A DNA stretch of 23,138 nt from a virus, in IMG/VR virus record IMGVR_UViG_3300009537_000189, positions 1-23,138 of that record; one strand, given 5' to 3'. The translations under genes and the position numbers were made by a program. This document shows, one piece after another, positions 8,146 to 15,575 of the stretch (its first letter is position 1; each line of letters begins with the position of its first letter). The notes below the pieces were generated by a model that worked only from the letters and a program-made list of their open reading frames with translations, searched no databases and had not been told where the DNA came from.

Positions 8146-10190
8146 CAGGCGTCGTCCTTACCGGGGAGGTTGCTCAGGTCGTGGCCGTCCGTCGTCGTGC
8201 TGATCGTGAACGCAAAGGCGGCAATCTCGATCTCGGCGGGGTACGCGACCGAAATCTCGAACCGCCAGCTCGTCGCACGCCGGATGTTGACCGGAATGCG
8301 CCGCCACGTCAGGCGACTGTCGTGAACCTGGGCCGTTCCGAGCAAGCCGCGACTGGCGACGTCGCGGTAGATCGTGGACTGCGTAAACGCATCGACAGCA
8401 CCGTCGGCCCCCAGCAGCCGGAGTGTCTGCGTCGAGTTTGGTGTTGACTCCCCGTTGCGGTAGAAACGCACGGTCGCAGTACCGTCACAGGCATCGACCA
8501 TCCCGACGAACAGCTCGTAGACGTGAACCTCGTGCAGGCCGATCTCGTCGCCGTACATATTCGCCGACTGGAACAGCGCCTCGACCTTGCCGGCTGCGGT
8601 GTAGTCGCCCGTCTCGTGGTCGACAACGAAGATGCTGGTCAGCGATTCTGTCGAGTCCCGGCCGAGCAGCAGCAGCATATCGCTGCCGTCGCGAGTCCTC
8701 GCACAGCCGGTGACGTCGATGCCGAACGACCAGCGCTTGAACGTCGACCCGTCATAGACCAGCCCCAGCGTGTTGGACGAGCTGCCAGCCGGTGCGAGGA
8801 AGCAGACGTACTCCTGGCTGACGGGATTGATCTCGGCGACCGCGAGGTGCATCCGAGTCCGGGCGATCTCGAACGAGATCAGGTCATCGTTCAGGCCGCT
8901 GATCTTCTGCGGCTGCCCACCTGGCGACATCGCGTAGAAGCCGTCGCGCGACAGCCAGATCAGCTGCCCGCTCGGGTGCGCCACGAGAGACGACGGGGCA
9001 ACGCAGCCGACACCCTCGCTGATCGACTGCGGGTTGCTGAAGTCGCTACAGTCGTAGACCGCCGACTCGGTGAACGCCAGCAGTCGGCCGCCGTGACTGG
9101 CAACGCCCGTGATCTCGCCGCCGCCCGCATCGGGGTAGGTGAACGCTGTCCGCTGGAACATGCCCGGAAAGCCGGCGTCGGACTTGCGCAGCAGCCCAGG
9201 GTCGCCGAGCATGTTGGCGATGACGAGGCTGCCCTGGTGAACGCACATGCAGTGGAACACCGGCACCGGCACGAGGTCGGGCATGATGCTGCCCAGCTCC
9301 GCGTCCGACAGCGCGTCGTTGAAGTTGATCTTGCGCCGGCCGGGAAAGCGCGCGACCAGCTGCGGGACGTTGCCGACGTTCCTTGCATCCGGCGTTCGGT
9401 AGAGCCGCCAGGCGACGCAGTGCGGGTCGTTGTGGTCGCCGTTGCCGATGACACGAAACTGCCGCATCAGGTCGTCCAGCTCGAAGCCGTGCTCGTTGTA
9501 CGAGCCGCTGGACGCATCGTATGGATCGGCCTGAATCGCGTGGATCAGTGCGGGGTTCGACGGACGGCTGGCTGCACCCAGGTTGCCGTGAACATCCTCC
9601 GGCAGCAGGTAGTAGATCCACTCGCCGGCCAGCAGCGCACCGGTCTGTCCCGCCAGCTGATCGCCAGGTGTTCCGATCCGACCCGGCCAGGAGAAACCGT
9701 GGGCGTTCGGGTAGAACGAACTCGTGCCGGTCGTAGACGGCTGCCGAGGTCCCTGGATCTGCGGCGGTGCTGGTGTGTCGTCGAAGCCGAGCGGGACGGT
9801 CATGCCGTCGTGACTGACGACCAGCGCCCGGTCGATGCCGTTCGTCCAGATGACCTTGTTCGACAGCTGCACGAAGCGGTCGGGAAAACGCGGCGAAGTC
9901 TCGTTCGTCAGGCCGCTGTGAAGCGTTTCCGTACCACGCGCCCAGCCGGCGTAGCGGTACAGTGTACCGCCGACGCGCACAAGGATCGTATCGTCTACGC
10001 CTCCGAGTAGCGTGCCCTGCCACATTCCGTGAGGACGGCCGCTGAGCGGGTAGCCAGCACCCCGGTCGGGTTCCCAGGTACACGGGCCGCGAATCGACCG
10101 CATCGTGCCGTCGACCGTCGACACGAGGTTGAGAATCTTCTTCGCCAGCATGTCCGGGGCGTAGAGCCGCTGCGCCTCGCCAGGAGGCAC
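8145..10190 (-). CDS. Tail nozzle/hub-like protein (podovirus gp12- or gp10-like candidate)
   Basis: I take GTG 10190 as the start. AAGG lies about 6 bases upstream, and no ATG or GTG occurs between it and the in-frame stop at 10235; a CTG at 10229 is the only upstream alternative. The 681-aa product starts with a segment (NLVSTVDGTMRSIRGPCTWEP) followed by HGMWQGTLLGGVDDTILVRVGGTLYRYAG and by RFVQLSNKVIWTNGIDRALVV. This series of statements about values, displays and coordinates is the pattern of the beta-propeller proteins that form the distal tail tube of short-tailed phages (T7 gp12, P22 gp10). Further propeller-like blades continue to the C-terminus, for example the Trp/Gly/Ser-rich LIWLSRDGFYAMSPGGQP. 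Family assignment is by pattern only, but size and place in the operon agree. Confidence 0.8.
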   Translation of the reverse strand: MPPGEAQRLYAPDMLAKKILNLVSTVDGTMRSIRGPCTWEPDRGAGYPLSGRPHGMWQGTLLGGVDDTILVRVGGTLYRYAGWARGTETLHSGLTNETSPRFPDRFVQLSNKVIWTNGIDRALVVSHDGMTVPLGFDDTPAPPQIQGPRQPSTTGTSSFYPNAHGFSWPGRIGTPGDQLAGQTGALLAGEWIYYLLPEDVHGNLGAASRPSNPALIHAIQADPYDASSGSYNEHGFELDDLMRQFRVIGNGDHNDPHCVAWRLYRTPDARNVGNVPQLVARFPGRRKINFNDALSDAELGSIMPDLVPVPVFHCMCVHQGSLVIANMLGDPGLLRKSDAGFPGMFQRTAFTYPDAGGGEITGVASHGGRLLAFTESAVYDCSDFSNPQSISEGVGCVAPSSLVAHPSGQLIWLSRDGFYAMSPGGQPQKISGLNDDLISFEIARTRMHLAVAEINPVSQEYVCFLAPAGSSSNTLGLVYDGSTFKRWSFGIDVTGCARTRDGSDMLLLLGRDSTESLTSIFVVDHETGDYTAAGKVEALFQSANMYGDEIGLHEVHVYELFVGMVDACDGTATVRFYRNGESTPNSTQTLRLLGADGAVDAFTQSTIYRDVASRGLLGTAQVHDSRLTWRRIPVNIRRATSWRFEISVAYPAEIEIAAFAFTISTTTDGHDLSNLPGKDDA

Positions 10191-10237
10191 GATGACCTTG
10201 CGGATGCTACGCTGGTTCGGACCGGACAGGCTTCATC

Positions 10238-10780
10238 TCACTTGCGCGAACGGCCGCGCGACTTGGTGGGCTCCTCGTCAGGCACGTCGGCCTCGACGCC
10301 GATGACGAGATCATCGTCGGGGTCACCGACCGGTTCCTCAGCGTCCGGCACTTCAACGGCTTCGACCGTGACCTGGCTCTGCAAGTCGGCGAGCCGCTGA
10401 GCGATGGCGCTGATCCGGGCGTCGGCGTCTGCCTGCATGGCCGCAAGCAGGACGGTGAAATCGACCGTCTCCTTGGCGGGGTCTTCGGCCGGTTCCTCGG
10501 CGACAGCCTCCTCGACCGGCACAGGCGGCGACACACGCTTGCGAACCGCATCGAGAATCCAGTCGGTCGGATGCCAGCGGTAGCAGTCGGTCACCTTGTC
10601 GTGCATGCCGAACGGCTCGTAGCCGTTCTCGCCGACGACCATCGCCGACCAGTTGGTGACGTCGCCGGCACTGTTCCGCTGGATGCGGACGCACGTCACG
10701 ATGCCGATCTCCTCGTCCATCGACGTGGGGCTGTAGCGGCGTAGAACGGTCTTGCCGGGAACCGGCGCTTCCTTGAGCAT
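10238..10780 (-). CDS. 180-aa acidic-tailed protein of unknown function in the tail operon
   Basis: A textbook AGGAGG with 6-base spacing fixes the start at ATG 10780, even though the same frame stays open upstream to 11005 inside the previous gene. The N-terminal 85 residues form a compact domain with a Val-rich beta part (EEIGIVTCVRIQ) and an aromatic HDKVTDCYRWHPTDWILDAV segment. Residues 88-110 are Pro/Glu-rich, 110-140 a helix, and the last 40 residues are Asp/Glu-rich, ending in a basic KSRGRSRK tail. I do not recognise it. It begins 10 bases after the stop of the adaptor-like gene and precedes the nozzle-like gene. A small tail connector or chaperone is possible. Confidence 0.8.
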   Translation of the reverse strand: MLKEAPVPGKTVLRRYSPTSMDEEIGIVTCVRIQRNSAGDVTNWSAMVVGENGYEPFGMHDKVTDCYRWHPTDWILDAVRKRVSPPVPVEEAVAEEPAEDPAKETVDFTVLLAAMQADADARISAIAQRLADLQSQVTVEAVEVPDAEEPVGDPDDDLVIGVEADVPDEEPTKSRGRSRK

Positions 10781-10790
10781 GATTCGCCTC

Positions 10791-12308
10791 CTATGACGAT
10801 GTGTAGCGCCAGCTTCGACGCTGACTGGACCTACGATAACCCGCAGGCATGATAGAGTCCACTGGATCTTGCTGAGAACGTGTCTCTCGGATGAGGTCTT
10901 TGTACCGGACGAGGTGACGTTCGGCCGACGACTGGTCCACGCCGTCTTGCAGCGCGTGGTAGTGCGCGGCCAGCTCCAGCAGCGCCTCGGCGGGCCGACC
11001 AGCACGGATCGGAGCTACGTCTTGATCATCGATCAGCTCCTCGACGGCACGGCTGATCTGCACATCGACTTCGTACCGCTTGTCGGCGTTCGGCGAGTAG
11101 CCGTAACCGTAGTAGCCGCTGCTGTAGGCCAGCGGCCGGCTGTGATCGAGTGGCGTCGTGCCAGTCCACAGCAAGTAGCCCGTCGTGGACGTCAGCGGGT
11201 CGAACTGCCCGAGCAGGTAGAAGCGATTGCTCGTCTCGGCGTCGTTGATGCTGCCGGCACCGGCCGCACGCACGGCTGTCCGTCTGCCGTAGACACGCAC
11301 GTAGAAGCCGCCGCGCCCGTGGATGAGCCCGCTGCCGGCGGTGTCGTACCAGCCATACTCCTGATCGAGTGCCGGTGCCGAGACGCGGATGCCGAGGCCG
11401 GAAGACACGGTGTGACTGAACGTGGTCGGCGGTGACGGCGCCGACTCCCACTGCGGGTCCCGAATGCCGGTGACGGACGACTGCCACTCCGCGTCGCGCG
11501 TGCCCCAGCAGTAGGTGTAGATGAAGTCGAACGTGCCCTCTTGCCAGGGTCCGACCCACGGTTCGGTAGACGGCACCGCCGGATCGACGGCGACAGTCGG
11601 CGCCTCGGTCGGCGCTGGGATCTGAAAGTGCCGCGTCTGCCAGTAGGCTTCCGGCTCGTTGATGCCGCCGTCCGCGTCGGGTTCGACGGCCCACGTCCGA
11701 GCACCGCGCCAGGTCAGGGAGCCGAGCGTCTGCCGATTCTCGCCGAACAGCCGCGGGGCGCCGAGTACGTTCTTCGCGTCGGCGCGCAGGAAGAACTCCG
11801 GCTGGTAGATGCGAAAGTCCATCAGCGTGTCGGTCGTGTTCTTCCAGGGCCGGTCGAGGCTGACGTAGTAGGTGAACGTCGGAGGGCCGCCGCCGTTGTT
11901 GACGACCCACCACTCGCGGGACTGCCGCCGATGCACCACACCGTCGGGGTCAGTGACCTCCAGGTGCATGATGCCGTCCCAGGTGCCGTCGACCTTCGGC
12001 CGGAACTGACCGACGATGGCCGACAGAAATGCCGTCGCGCCGCTCGTGGTCGAGAACACCAGCACACGGGCGTCCGTCGAGTCCACTTGCAGTCGCAGGC
12101 TGACATCGGCCGACGTGTACTGCGGATAGATGACGACATGCTCGTCGTCGGGCACAAACGCCGTCGGGATCTCGTCGGCCATCCGCATCAGCGCCCGGTT
12201 CAGCGAGCGGGTCGCCCTCGCGTTGTCGGCGGTGCCATTGCTCTGCATCGCGCGGACATCGAACAGTCGTTGCCGCAACGTAGCCAGCTTGGTATCGAGA
12301 GAAGGCAT
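10791..12308 (-). CDS. 505-aa structural protein, head-to-tail adaptor candidate
   Basis: GAGG with 5-base spacing marks ATG 12308 as the start, 39 bases inside the longest open frame (to 12347). The promoter -10 box at 12331-12326 lies upstream of this ATG but inside the longer frame, which also argues against the longer form. The N-terminal 50 residues look helical. Residues 60-430 are rich in Trp, Tyr, Gly and Thr and presumably beta. The last 80 residues are helical (AEALLELAAHYHALQDG, then an Arg-rich end). The C-terminal helical part with its Arg-rich end is reminiscent of adaptor proteins, but I cannot assign a family. The gene heads the tail operon directly after the capsid transcription unit, as connector genes do. 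Confidence 0.78.
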   Translation of the reverse strand: MPSLDTKLATLRQRLFDVRAMQSNGTADNARATRSLNRALMRMADEIPTAFVPDDEHVVIYPQYTSADVSLRLQVDSTDARVLVFSTTSGATAFLSAIVGQFRPKVDGTWDGIMHLEVTDPDGVVHRRQSREWWVVNNGGGPPTFTYYVSLDRPWKNTTDTLMDFRIYQPEFFLRADAKNVLGAPRLFGENRQTLGSLTWRGARTWAVEPDADGGINEPEAYWQTRHFQIPAPTEAPTVAVDPAVPSTEPWVGPWQEGTFDFIYTYCWGTRDAEWQSSVTGIRDPQWESAPSPPTTFSHTVSSGLGIRVSAPALDQEYGWYDTAGSGLIHGRGGFYVRVYGRRTAVRAAGAGSINDAETSNRFYLLGQFDPLTSTTGYLLWTGTTPLDHSRPLAYSSGYYGYGYSPNADKRYEVDVQISRAVEELIDDQDVAPIRAGRPAEALLELAAHYHALQDGVDQSSAERHLVRYKDLIRETRSQQDPVDSIMPAGYRRSSQRRSWRYTSS

Positions 12309-12325
12309 GCAGTCCTCGTTATGCC

Positions 12326-12354
12326 AGTCTATCGCCGCAACGGGCACTTGTCAA
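12326..12354 (-). promoter_or_regulatory. Promoter TTGACA-N17-TAGACT for the tail operon
   Basis: Minus strand: a perfect TTGACA at 12354-12349, 17 bases, TAGACT at 12331-12326. ATG 12308 follows 17 bases after the -10 box, preceded by GAGG. The promoter sits just downstream of the terminator at 12382-12412, so tail genes get a fresh start. The motif CGAGACATT (12365-12357, minus) directly abuts the -35 region and recurs between the divergent promoters at 14280-14288. Confidence 0.75.
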
Positions 12355-12381
12355 CGAATGTCTCGCGGCGGACGCACGAAA

Positions 12382-12412
12382 GCCCCGGGCACCAGTCATA
12401 GGCACCCGGGGC
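12382..12412 (-). terminator. Terminator hairpin after the capsid/decoration genes
   Basis: A 12-bp stem with a 7-base loop: GCCCCGGG pairs with CCCGGGGC, then two G.U wobbles and two more G-C pairs in the minus-strand transcript, followed by TTTCG. On the plus strand the wobble positions become C/A mismatches, so the structure is tuned for leftward RNA. The short U run suggests incomplete termination or help from a factor. It lies 60 bases after the stop of the decoration-like gene. Confidence 0.7.
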
Positions 12413-12472
12413 GGCGGACCAGCCGGAGGAGGCAGGAGGAGGCGGCAAGCCGGCCCGCTCAGTCGTGATCGA

Positions 12473-12946
12473 TCAGCACTTGATGGAGCAGAGCCCGGTC
12501 GCGGTGGCGAGAGCCGACTCGTGGGCGTAGGCGAAGGTGGCGTTGACGGCCGAGGCCACGTTGTCCGCCCGACCAGCGACCGTGTCGCCGACGATCAGCC
12601 CGTTGTCGGCCGTGAAGCCGCCAGTGTCGGCGAGAACCGACCCGAGACCTTCCTTCAGGATCCAGCCGTAGGAGCCGGCGGCGATGGCGTGCTGCGCCAC
12701 GCCGATGACCCGGACAGCCGGAGAGTCGACCGGAGCGATGATGCCGTCGCCCTTGCCGATGGTCGCGGTGTCGTGGGCGACGATGGTGCCGACCGCGAAG
12801 GCCGATGCGGCTTCGTCGTTGAAGACGTAGACCCAGGTCTGCCAGCCGTAGGAGTCGCTCAGCTCGTCGCGGATCTCGCCGAGGCTGTAGAGCGCCTCGG
12901 TATCGACCTGGGTGACGGGACCGGCGAAGGCAATCTGATGACGCAT
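12473..12946 (-). CDS. 157-aa head decoration (capsid cement)-like protein
   Basis: ATG 12946 is preceded by AGGA at about 9 bases and follows the capsid gene by 65 bases. The product is small, Ala/Gly/Val-rich and mostly beta, with phrases such as AVRVIGVAQHAIAAGSYGWI and FTADNGLIVGDTVAGRADNV. These resemble small capsid-associated proteins of the DUF2190/decoration type that bind the outside of HK97-fold heads. It ends with two cysteines (GLCSIKC). The place directly after the major capsid gene, with a terminator after it and therefore presumably abundant mRNA, fits a head protein made in high copy. The decoration role is inferred; a capsid fibre or accessory head protein is also possible. 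Confidence 0.78.
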   Translation of the reverse strand: MRHQIAFAGPVTQVDTEALYSLGEIRDELSDSYGWQTWVYVFNDEAASAFAVGTIVAHDTATIGKGDGIIAPVDSPAVRVIGVAQHAIAAGSYGWILKEGLGSVLADTGGFTADNGLIVGDTVAGRADNVASAVNATFAYAHESALATATGLCSIKC

Positions 12947-13011
12947 GAGATGCTTCCTGTGATGAGATGGGGTTCACCGGTCGGCCCCGTCGAGAGCCGA
13001 CCGGTTGCGGA

Positions 13012-14085
13012 TCAGACCGCGGTTCCGACGAGAGCGCCCTGCGCCGTCAGCTTGTTGCAGATGGCGTTGCCGTCCATCAGGAACTTGGCGATGACGACAT
13101 CCTGGTCAGCCGTGCGATCCTCGAAGGACGACAGGCTGGGCTCGCGCCGCCACTGGAGTTCCCAGAAGTCGGTGTTGAGCATGTAGACCACGCCGTCGTC
13201 AGGACCGGGAGCGCCGGCCACGAAGGTCGAAGCGGCACGGTCGAGGTAGAGCGCGTAGGCCAGCTCAGCACGCTGACCGAGTTCCAGCATCAGCGTGGTC
13301 GACCGCTCGGTCTTCTCCTCGACCATCTTGGTCCGCACCTGGGCGAGCCGGTCGAAGTCGAAGTTGGCGTAGGTGTCCACGTCGGCGTAGATCAGGTCGG
13401 GACCCTGGCCGGTCGGGTCGAAGCTGGCGCAGCGCCGGTAGAGGTCGCGGAGCTTCAGCATGCCGTCGGTCGACCAGCCGCTGGAAGTGCCGAACTGGTT
13501 GTAGTGGGCGTAGGACTCACTCTTGGCCAGGCCGAAGACCGAGTCGGTCTGCGAGCCGGGGGCCGCGAAGTCGAGAACGCCGTCGGTCAGGCCGGTGCCG
13601 ACACCGCTGGAGTAGTCGCCGTTCAGGGTGACCCAGCCAGCCGCGTTGCTGTTGCTGATGACGTTGCCGGCAGCCTGCACGGAGGCGATCAGCCACCAGG
13701 ACTCGATGTCCTGCGCCAGCGCCTGGAGGTACGCCTGCGGGTAGCGCTGGATCAGCTTCAGGGCGCCGAGCTTGCCGTCGTTGATGTCCAGCTCCAGGCC
13801 GGGGATGGCGATGGCACCGGCCACGCGGGTCGTGCGGACCTGGAGGAGCTGGGTGTTGGCGATGCGGGTGGTGCTGAACACCTCGTCACCGTTGTCGAGC
13901 CGACGAGCGGAGCCCGGAGGCCCGCCGCTGAAGGGGCGCTCGATGTAGGTGCCGGAGTCCAGCGTCTCGACCTGAGCCTTCTCCTGGAGCTTGGTCCAGA
14001 AGGGCGTCGCGGTCGCGAACGACATGATCTGGCGATCCTTTCGGTCACTCAGCGTCGTGTTTAGGGTTTCGAGGGAGAGGGCCAT
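13012..14085 (-). CDS. Major capsid protein (HK97-fold type)
   Basis: The 357-aa product from ATG 14085 begins MALSLETLNTTLSDRKDRQI, a typical capsid N-terminus, with GGATAG 4 bases before the start. The frame is open to ATG 14136, but that codon has no ribosome site and lies in a hairpin loop, so I reject it. Features that fit an HK97-type capsid are the early helix and the ERPFSGGPPGSARRLDNGDEV segment (E-loop-like). There follow a long helical spine-like stretch (GKLGALKLIQRYPQAYLQAL and on) and a mixed domain with DLIYADVDTYANFDFDRLAQ and the C-terminal YMLNTDFWELQWRREP. No N-terminal protease or scaffold domain is fused to it. It has its own strong promoter and a decoration-like gene behind it, as expected for the most abundant virion protein. 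Confidence 0.85.
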   Translation of the reverse strand: MALSLETLNTTLSDRKDRQIMSFATATPFWTKLQEKAQVETLDSGTYIERPFSGGPPGSARRLDNGDEVFSTTRIANTQLLQVRTTRVAGAIAIPGLELDINDGKLGALKLIQRYPQAYLQALAQDIESWWLIASVQAAGNVISNSNAAGWVTLNGDYSSGVGTGLTDGVLDFAAPGSQTDSVFGLAKSESYAHYNQFGTSSGWSTDGMLKLRDLYRRCASFDPTGQGPDLIYADVDTYANFDFDRLAQVRTKMVEEKTERSTTLMLELGQRAELAYALYLDRAASTFVAGAPGPDDGVVYMLNTDFWELQWRREPSLSSFEDRTADQDVVIAKFLMDGNAICNKLTAQGALVGTAV

Positions 14086-14110
14086 GTGGCTATCCGTGGC
14101 GAGGGGTGGC

Positions 14111-14154
14111 GTCGACGTGAAACGCACGTCGACCATCGTCGAAGGGTGTGCGTT
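14111..14154 (-). promoter_or_regulatory. Mutually exclusive hairpins in the capsid mRNA leader
   Basis: In the leftward transcript, one hairpin pairs AACGCAC (14154-14148) with GTGCGTT (14127-14121) and holds an inner TCGAC/GTCGA stem with a GATG loop. A second pairs GTCGACGTG (14133-14125) with CACGTCGAC (14119-14111) as a perfect 9-bp stem with a 5-base loop. They share bases 14121-14133, so only one can form at a time. The layout resembles a leader switch, but the function is unknown. There is no U run for termination. Confidence 0.45.
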
Positions 14155-14225
14155 GCTGAGTCGCCTGCCCGCTGGAGAGGACCGTTACCGGCTACCCTCG
14201 ACCACATCTGCGGTTGCGTGACGGT

Positions 14226-14254
14226 ATATTATCGCACCGGCTGATGGCTGTCAA
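14226..14254 (-). promoter_or_regulatory. Strong promoter TTGACA-N17-TAATAT for the capsid genes
   Basis: Minus strand: a perfect TTGACA at 14254-14249, 17 bases, TAATAT at 14231-14226. Transcription should begin near 14219, leaving a leader of about 130 bases before ATG 14085. That is far longer than the other leaders here. It is divergent from the promoter at 14293-14321. Confidence 0.8.
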
Positions 14255-14263
14255 TGACTTTCT

Positions 14264-14287
14264 GAGACAAATGTCGAGAAATGTCTC
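14264..14287. promoter_or_regulatory. Dyad GAGACA-N12-TGTCTC between the divergent promoters
   Basis: A 6-bp inverted repeat separated by 12 bases lies midway between the leftward capsid promoter and the rightward ATPase promoter. Inside it, AAATGTC occurs twice as a direct repeat. The half AATGTCTCG (14280-14288) is repeated next to the tail-operon promoter at 12357-12365. A binding site for a regulator of both arms is an inference. Confidence 0.35.
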
Positions 14288-14292
14288 GGCCG

Positions 14293-14321
14293 TTGGCGCA
14301 ACCGGCCGGCAGAGATAGTCT
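14293..14321 (+). promoter_or_regulatory. Promoter TTGGCG-N17-TAGTCT for the AAA ATPase gene
   Basis: TTGGCG at 14293-14298, 17 bases, TAGTCT at 14316-14321. ATG 14337 follows 15 bases later with GGAGG in between, so the leader is about ten bases. An imperfect dyad (GGCCGTTG / CAACCGGCC, 14288-14307) overlaps the -35 box. Confidence 0.55.
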
Positions 14322-14336
14322 GCTGTCGGAGGCAGA

Positions 14337-15524
14337 ATGAATCGAATCAAGCAGCAGCTGATGCGGATCCGCGCCAGTGAGCGATACCGGACGTTCGACT
14401 CGATGGTCGACGCTGACAGCTTTCGGGTGATCCAGGCGGCGCTGTCGGCGAAGACGCGGGCAGAGAGACTGACCGCCGTTGCCCGCCTGGTGCAGGTCGT
14501 CGCCAACGAGATCCTGCTGCCCCACTCTGTCGAGGACCTGGCCGAGGCGCTCGAAGCGACTGCAATCAAGATCGACAGCCGCCGAACCTGGCGGGCGATC
14601 CAAGACATCTCCTGCAACACCGACCGGTACGGCGACTTGCGCTGCCTGCGACTGGCCCCGCTCCCTGGCATCTTCGCGATCCGCTGGGAGTACCAAGACG
14701 CAGCAGACTCGCAGTGGTTCGCGACATCGCCGGAGGCAGAAGCGCGCCTGCGGCAGCACGTCGGCGACCGGTCGTGGGAGATCGGTGACCACTTGACGCT
14801 GCTGCGTGAGCACGCCGATGATGGGCTGCCGCGACCCGTCGGTTACGGCGACGCGCGCTTCGGGCCGACGCCGGCTGCTGGGACCTACGTCGGAGTGCCG
14901 GGACCCGCCGAGATCGCTGCCGACATCGTGCCAGACTCGACGACGCTGCTCGTCGGTCCCTCCGGTTGCGGGAAGACGACGCTCGCTCGCCTCGCCTGCG
15001 ATCATCTGCCCTGGGTCAAGCGGTCGCTGACCGTGCCGGGCAATCGCCTCGGCGACATGTTCGACGCGCTGCGGGAGATGCGGCCGGACCTGCTGATCAT
15101 CGACGACGTGCCGCTGTCTCACCACGTCGACAGCAACATGCTGTCAGCGATGGAGAACCTTCGACCCTACGTCGGCGCTACGATGCTGACGTTCATGTTC
15201 GACGGCGACGAGAGCCGCTTCTTGAAGCGGGGCGGCCTCTACTGGCCAGGCATGCGACCCGGGCGCATCGACCGCATCATTCTGCTCCACCGCCCCGACA
15301 CCGAACAGCGACGCGCGATTCTCGCGGCCTACCTGCCGACTGTCGCCGCCGACGTCATCGACGAGATGACTGCCGGTTCCGATGGCATGACCGGCGCCTA
15401 CCTGAAGACGCTCGCCGACGAAGTCAACCGCTGCGGACTCGACCGCTGGCAGGAGCGGCTGCTGATGCTGACCTACCAGATGCCGGTCGGCCGCGAGTCG
15501 CTGACCAAGAACGACGACTACTGA
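14337..15524 (+). CDS. AAA-family ATPase
   Basis: ATG 14337 has GGAGG 4 bases upstream. The 395-aa protein has an N-terminal helical region (1-110) and a linker. The AAA module starts near residue 185: Walker A GPSGCGKT at 207-214, Walker B LLIIDD at 252-257, and a second-region-of-homology signature MRPGRIDRIILLHRPD at 306-321. The RPGR arginine finger and following phrase are typical of classical AAA proteins such as FtsH, Cdc48 and Bcs1. A sensor-2-like segment (DGMTGAYLKTLADEVN) follows at 349-364. The Walker B ends in DD where most family members have DE, so hydrolysis may be slow or differently arranged. It has no membrane segment and no fused protease domain. It directly precedes the terminase gene. 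Roles could be unfolding for the Ntn hydrolase encoded 4.5 kb downstream, a replication or packaging helper, or remodelling of host proteins. Confidence 0.88.
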   Translation: MNRIKQQLMRIRASERYRTFDSMVDADSFRVIQAALSAKTRAERLTAVARLVQVVANEILLPHSVEDLAEALEATAIKIDSRRTWRAIQDISCNTDRYGDLRCLRLAPLPGIFAIRWEYQDAADSQWFATSPEAEARLRQHVGDRSWEIGDHLTLLREHADDGLPRPVGYGDARFGPTPAAGTYVGVPGPAEIAADIVPDSTTLLVGPSGCGKTTLARLACDHLPWVKRSLTVPGNRLGDMFDALREMRPDLLIIDDVPLSHHVDSNMLSAMENLRPYVGATMLTFMFDGDESRFLKRGGLYWPGMRPGRIDRIILLHRPDTEQRRAILAAYLPTVAADVIDEMTAGSDGMTGAYLKTLADEVNRCGLDRWQERLLMLTYQMPVGRESLTKNDDY

Positions 15525-15540
15525 CAGTCGCTGACCGGAG

Positions 15541-15569
15541 TTGACTGACAGCCGTCAGTCGGCTATGCT
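15541..15569 (+). promoter_or_regulatory. Promoter TTGACT-N17-TATGCT, probably giving leaderless terminase mRNA
   Basis: TTGACT at 15541-15546, 17 bases, TATGCT at 15564-15569. The terminase ATG lies only 6 bases after the -10 box, where the +1 base is expected. The preceding bases (CTGCCGGC) contain no ribosome binding site. This is the architecture of leaderless genes in actinobacteria. Confidence 0.65.
15543..15560. promoter_or_regulatory. Candidate operator, palindrome GACTGAC-AGCC-GTCAGTC
   Basis: A perfect 7-bp inverted repeat with a 4-base centre lies across the -35 box and spacer of the terminase promoter. Its core CTGAC-N4-GTCAG (15545-15558) matches the palindrome at 5699-5712. A bound protein would block RNA polymerase here. 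As RNA it would be upstream of the expected +1, so a hairpin role is unlikely. Confidence 0.5.
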
Positions 15570-15575
15570 GCCGGC

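Noticed and set aside
6838-10010. Two plus-strand frames of 495 codons each (6838-8325 and 8523-10010) opposite the fibre-like and nozzle-like genes
   Set aside because: Composition is antisense-like (Arg, Val, Asp), they span gene junctions, and no start signal or promoter precedes them.
10781-11005. Longer form of the 180-aa protein
   Set aside because: The extra 75 residues overlap the previous gene, and a perfect AGGAGG marks ATG 10780.
14086-14136. Start of the capsid gene at ATG 14136, adding 17 residues
   Set aside because: No ribosome site, the codon sits in a hairpin loop, and the MALSLETL start at 14085 is a typical capsid N-terminus with an SD-like GGATAG.
14225-14230. Rightward TATATT as -10 for the ATPase promoter
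   Set aside because: No -35 box lies at 16-18 bases (CCACAT at 17). The element belongs to the leftward promoter on the other strand.
14192-15125. Minus-strand frames under the ATPase gene that could be a small regulator
   Set aside because: They are antisense to the Walker motifs and lack ribosome sites. The leftward capsid promoter starts downstream of them.
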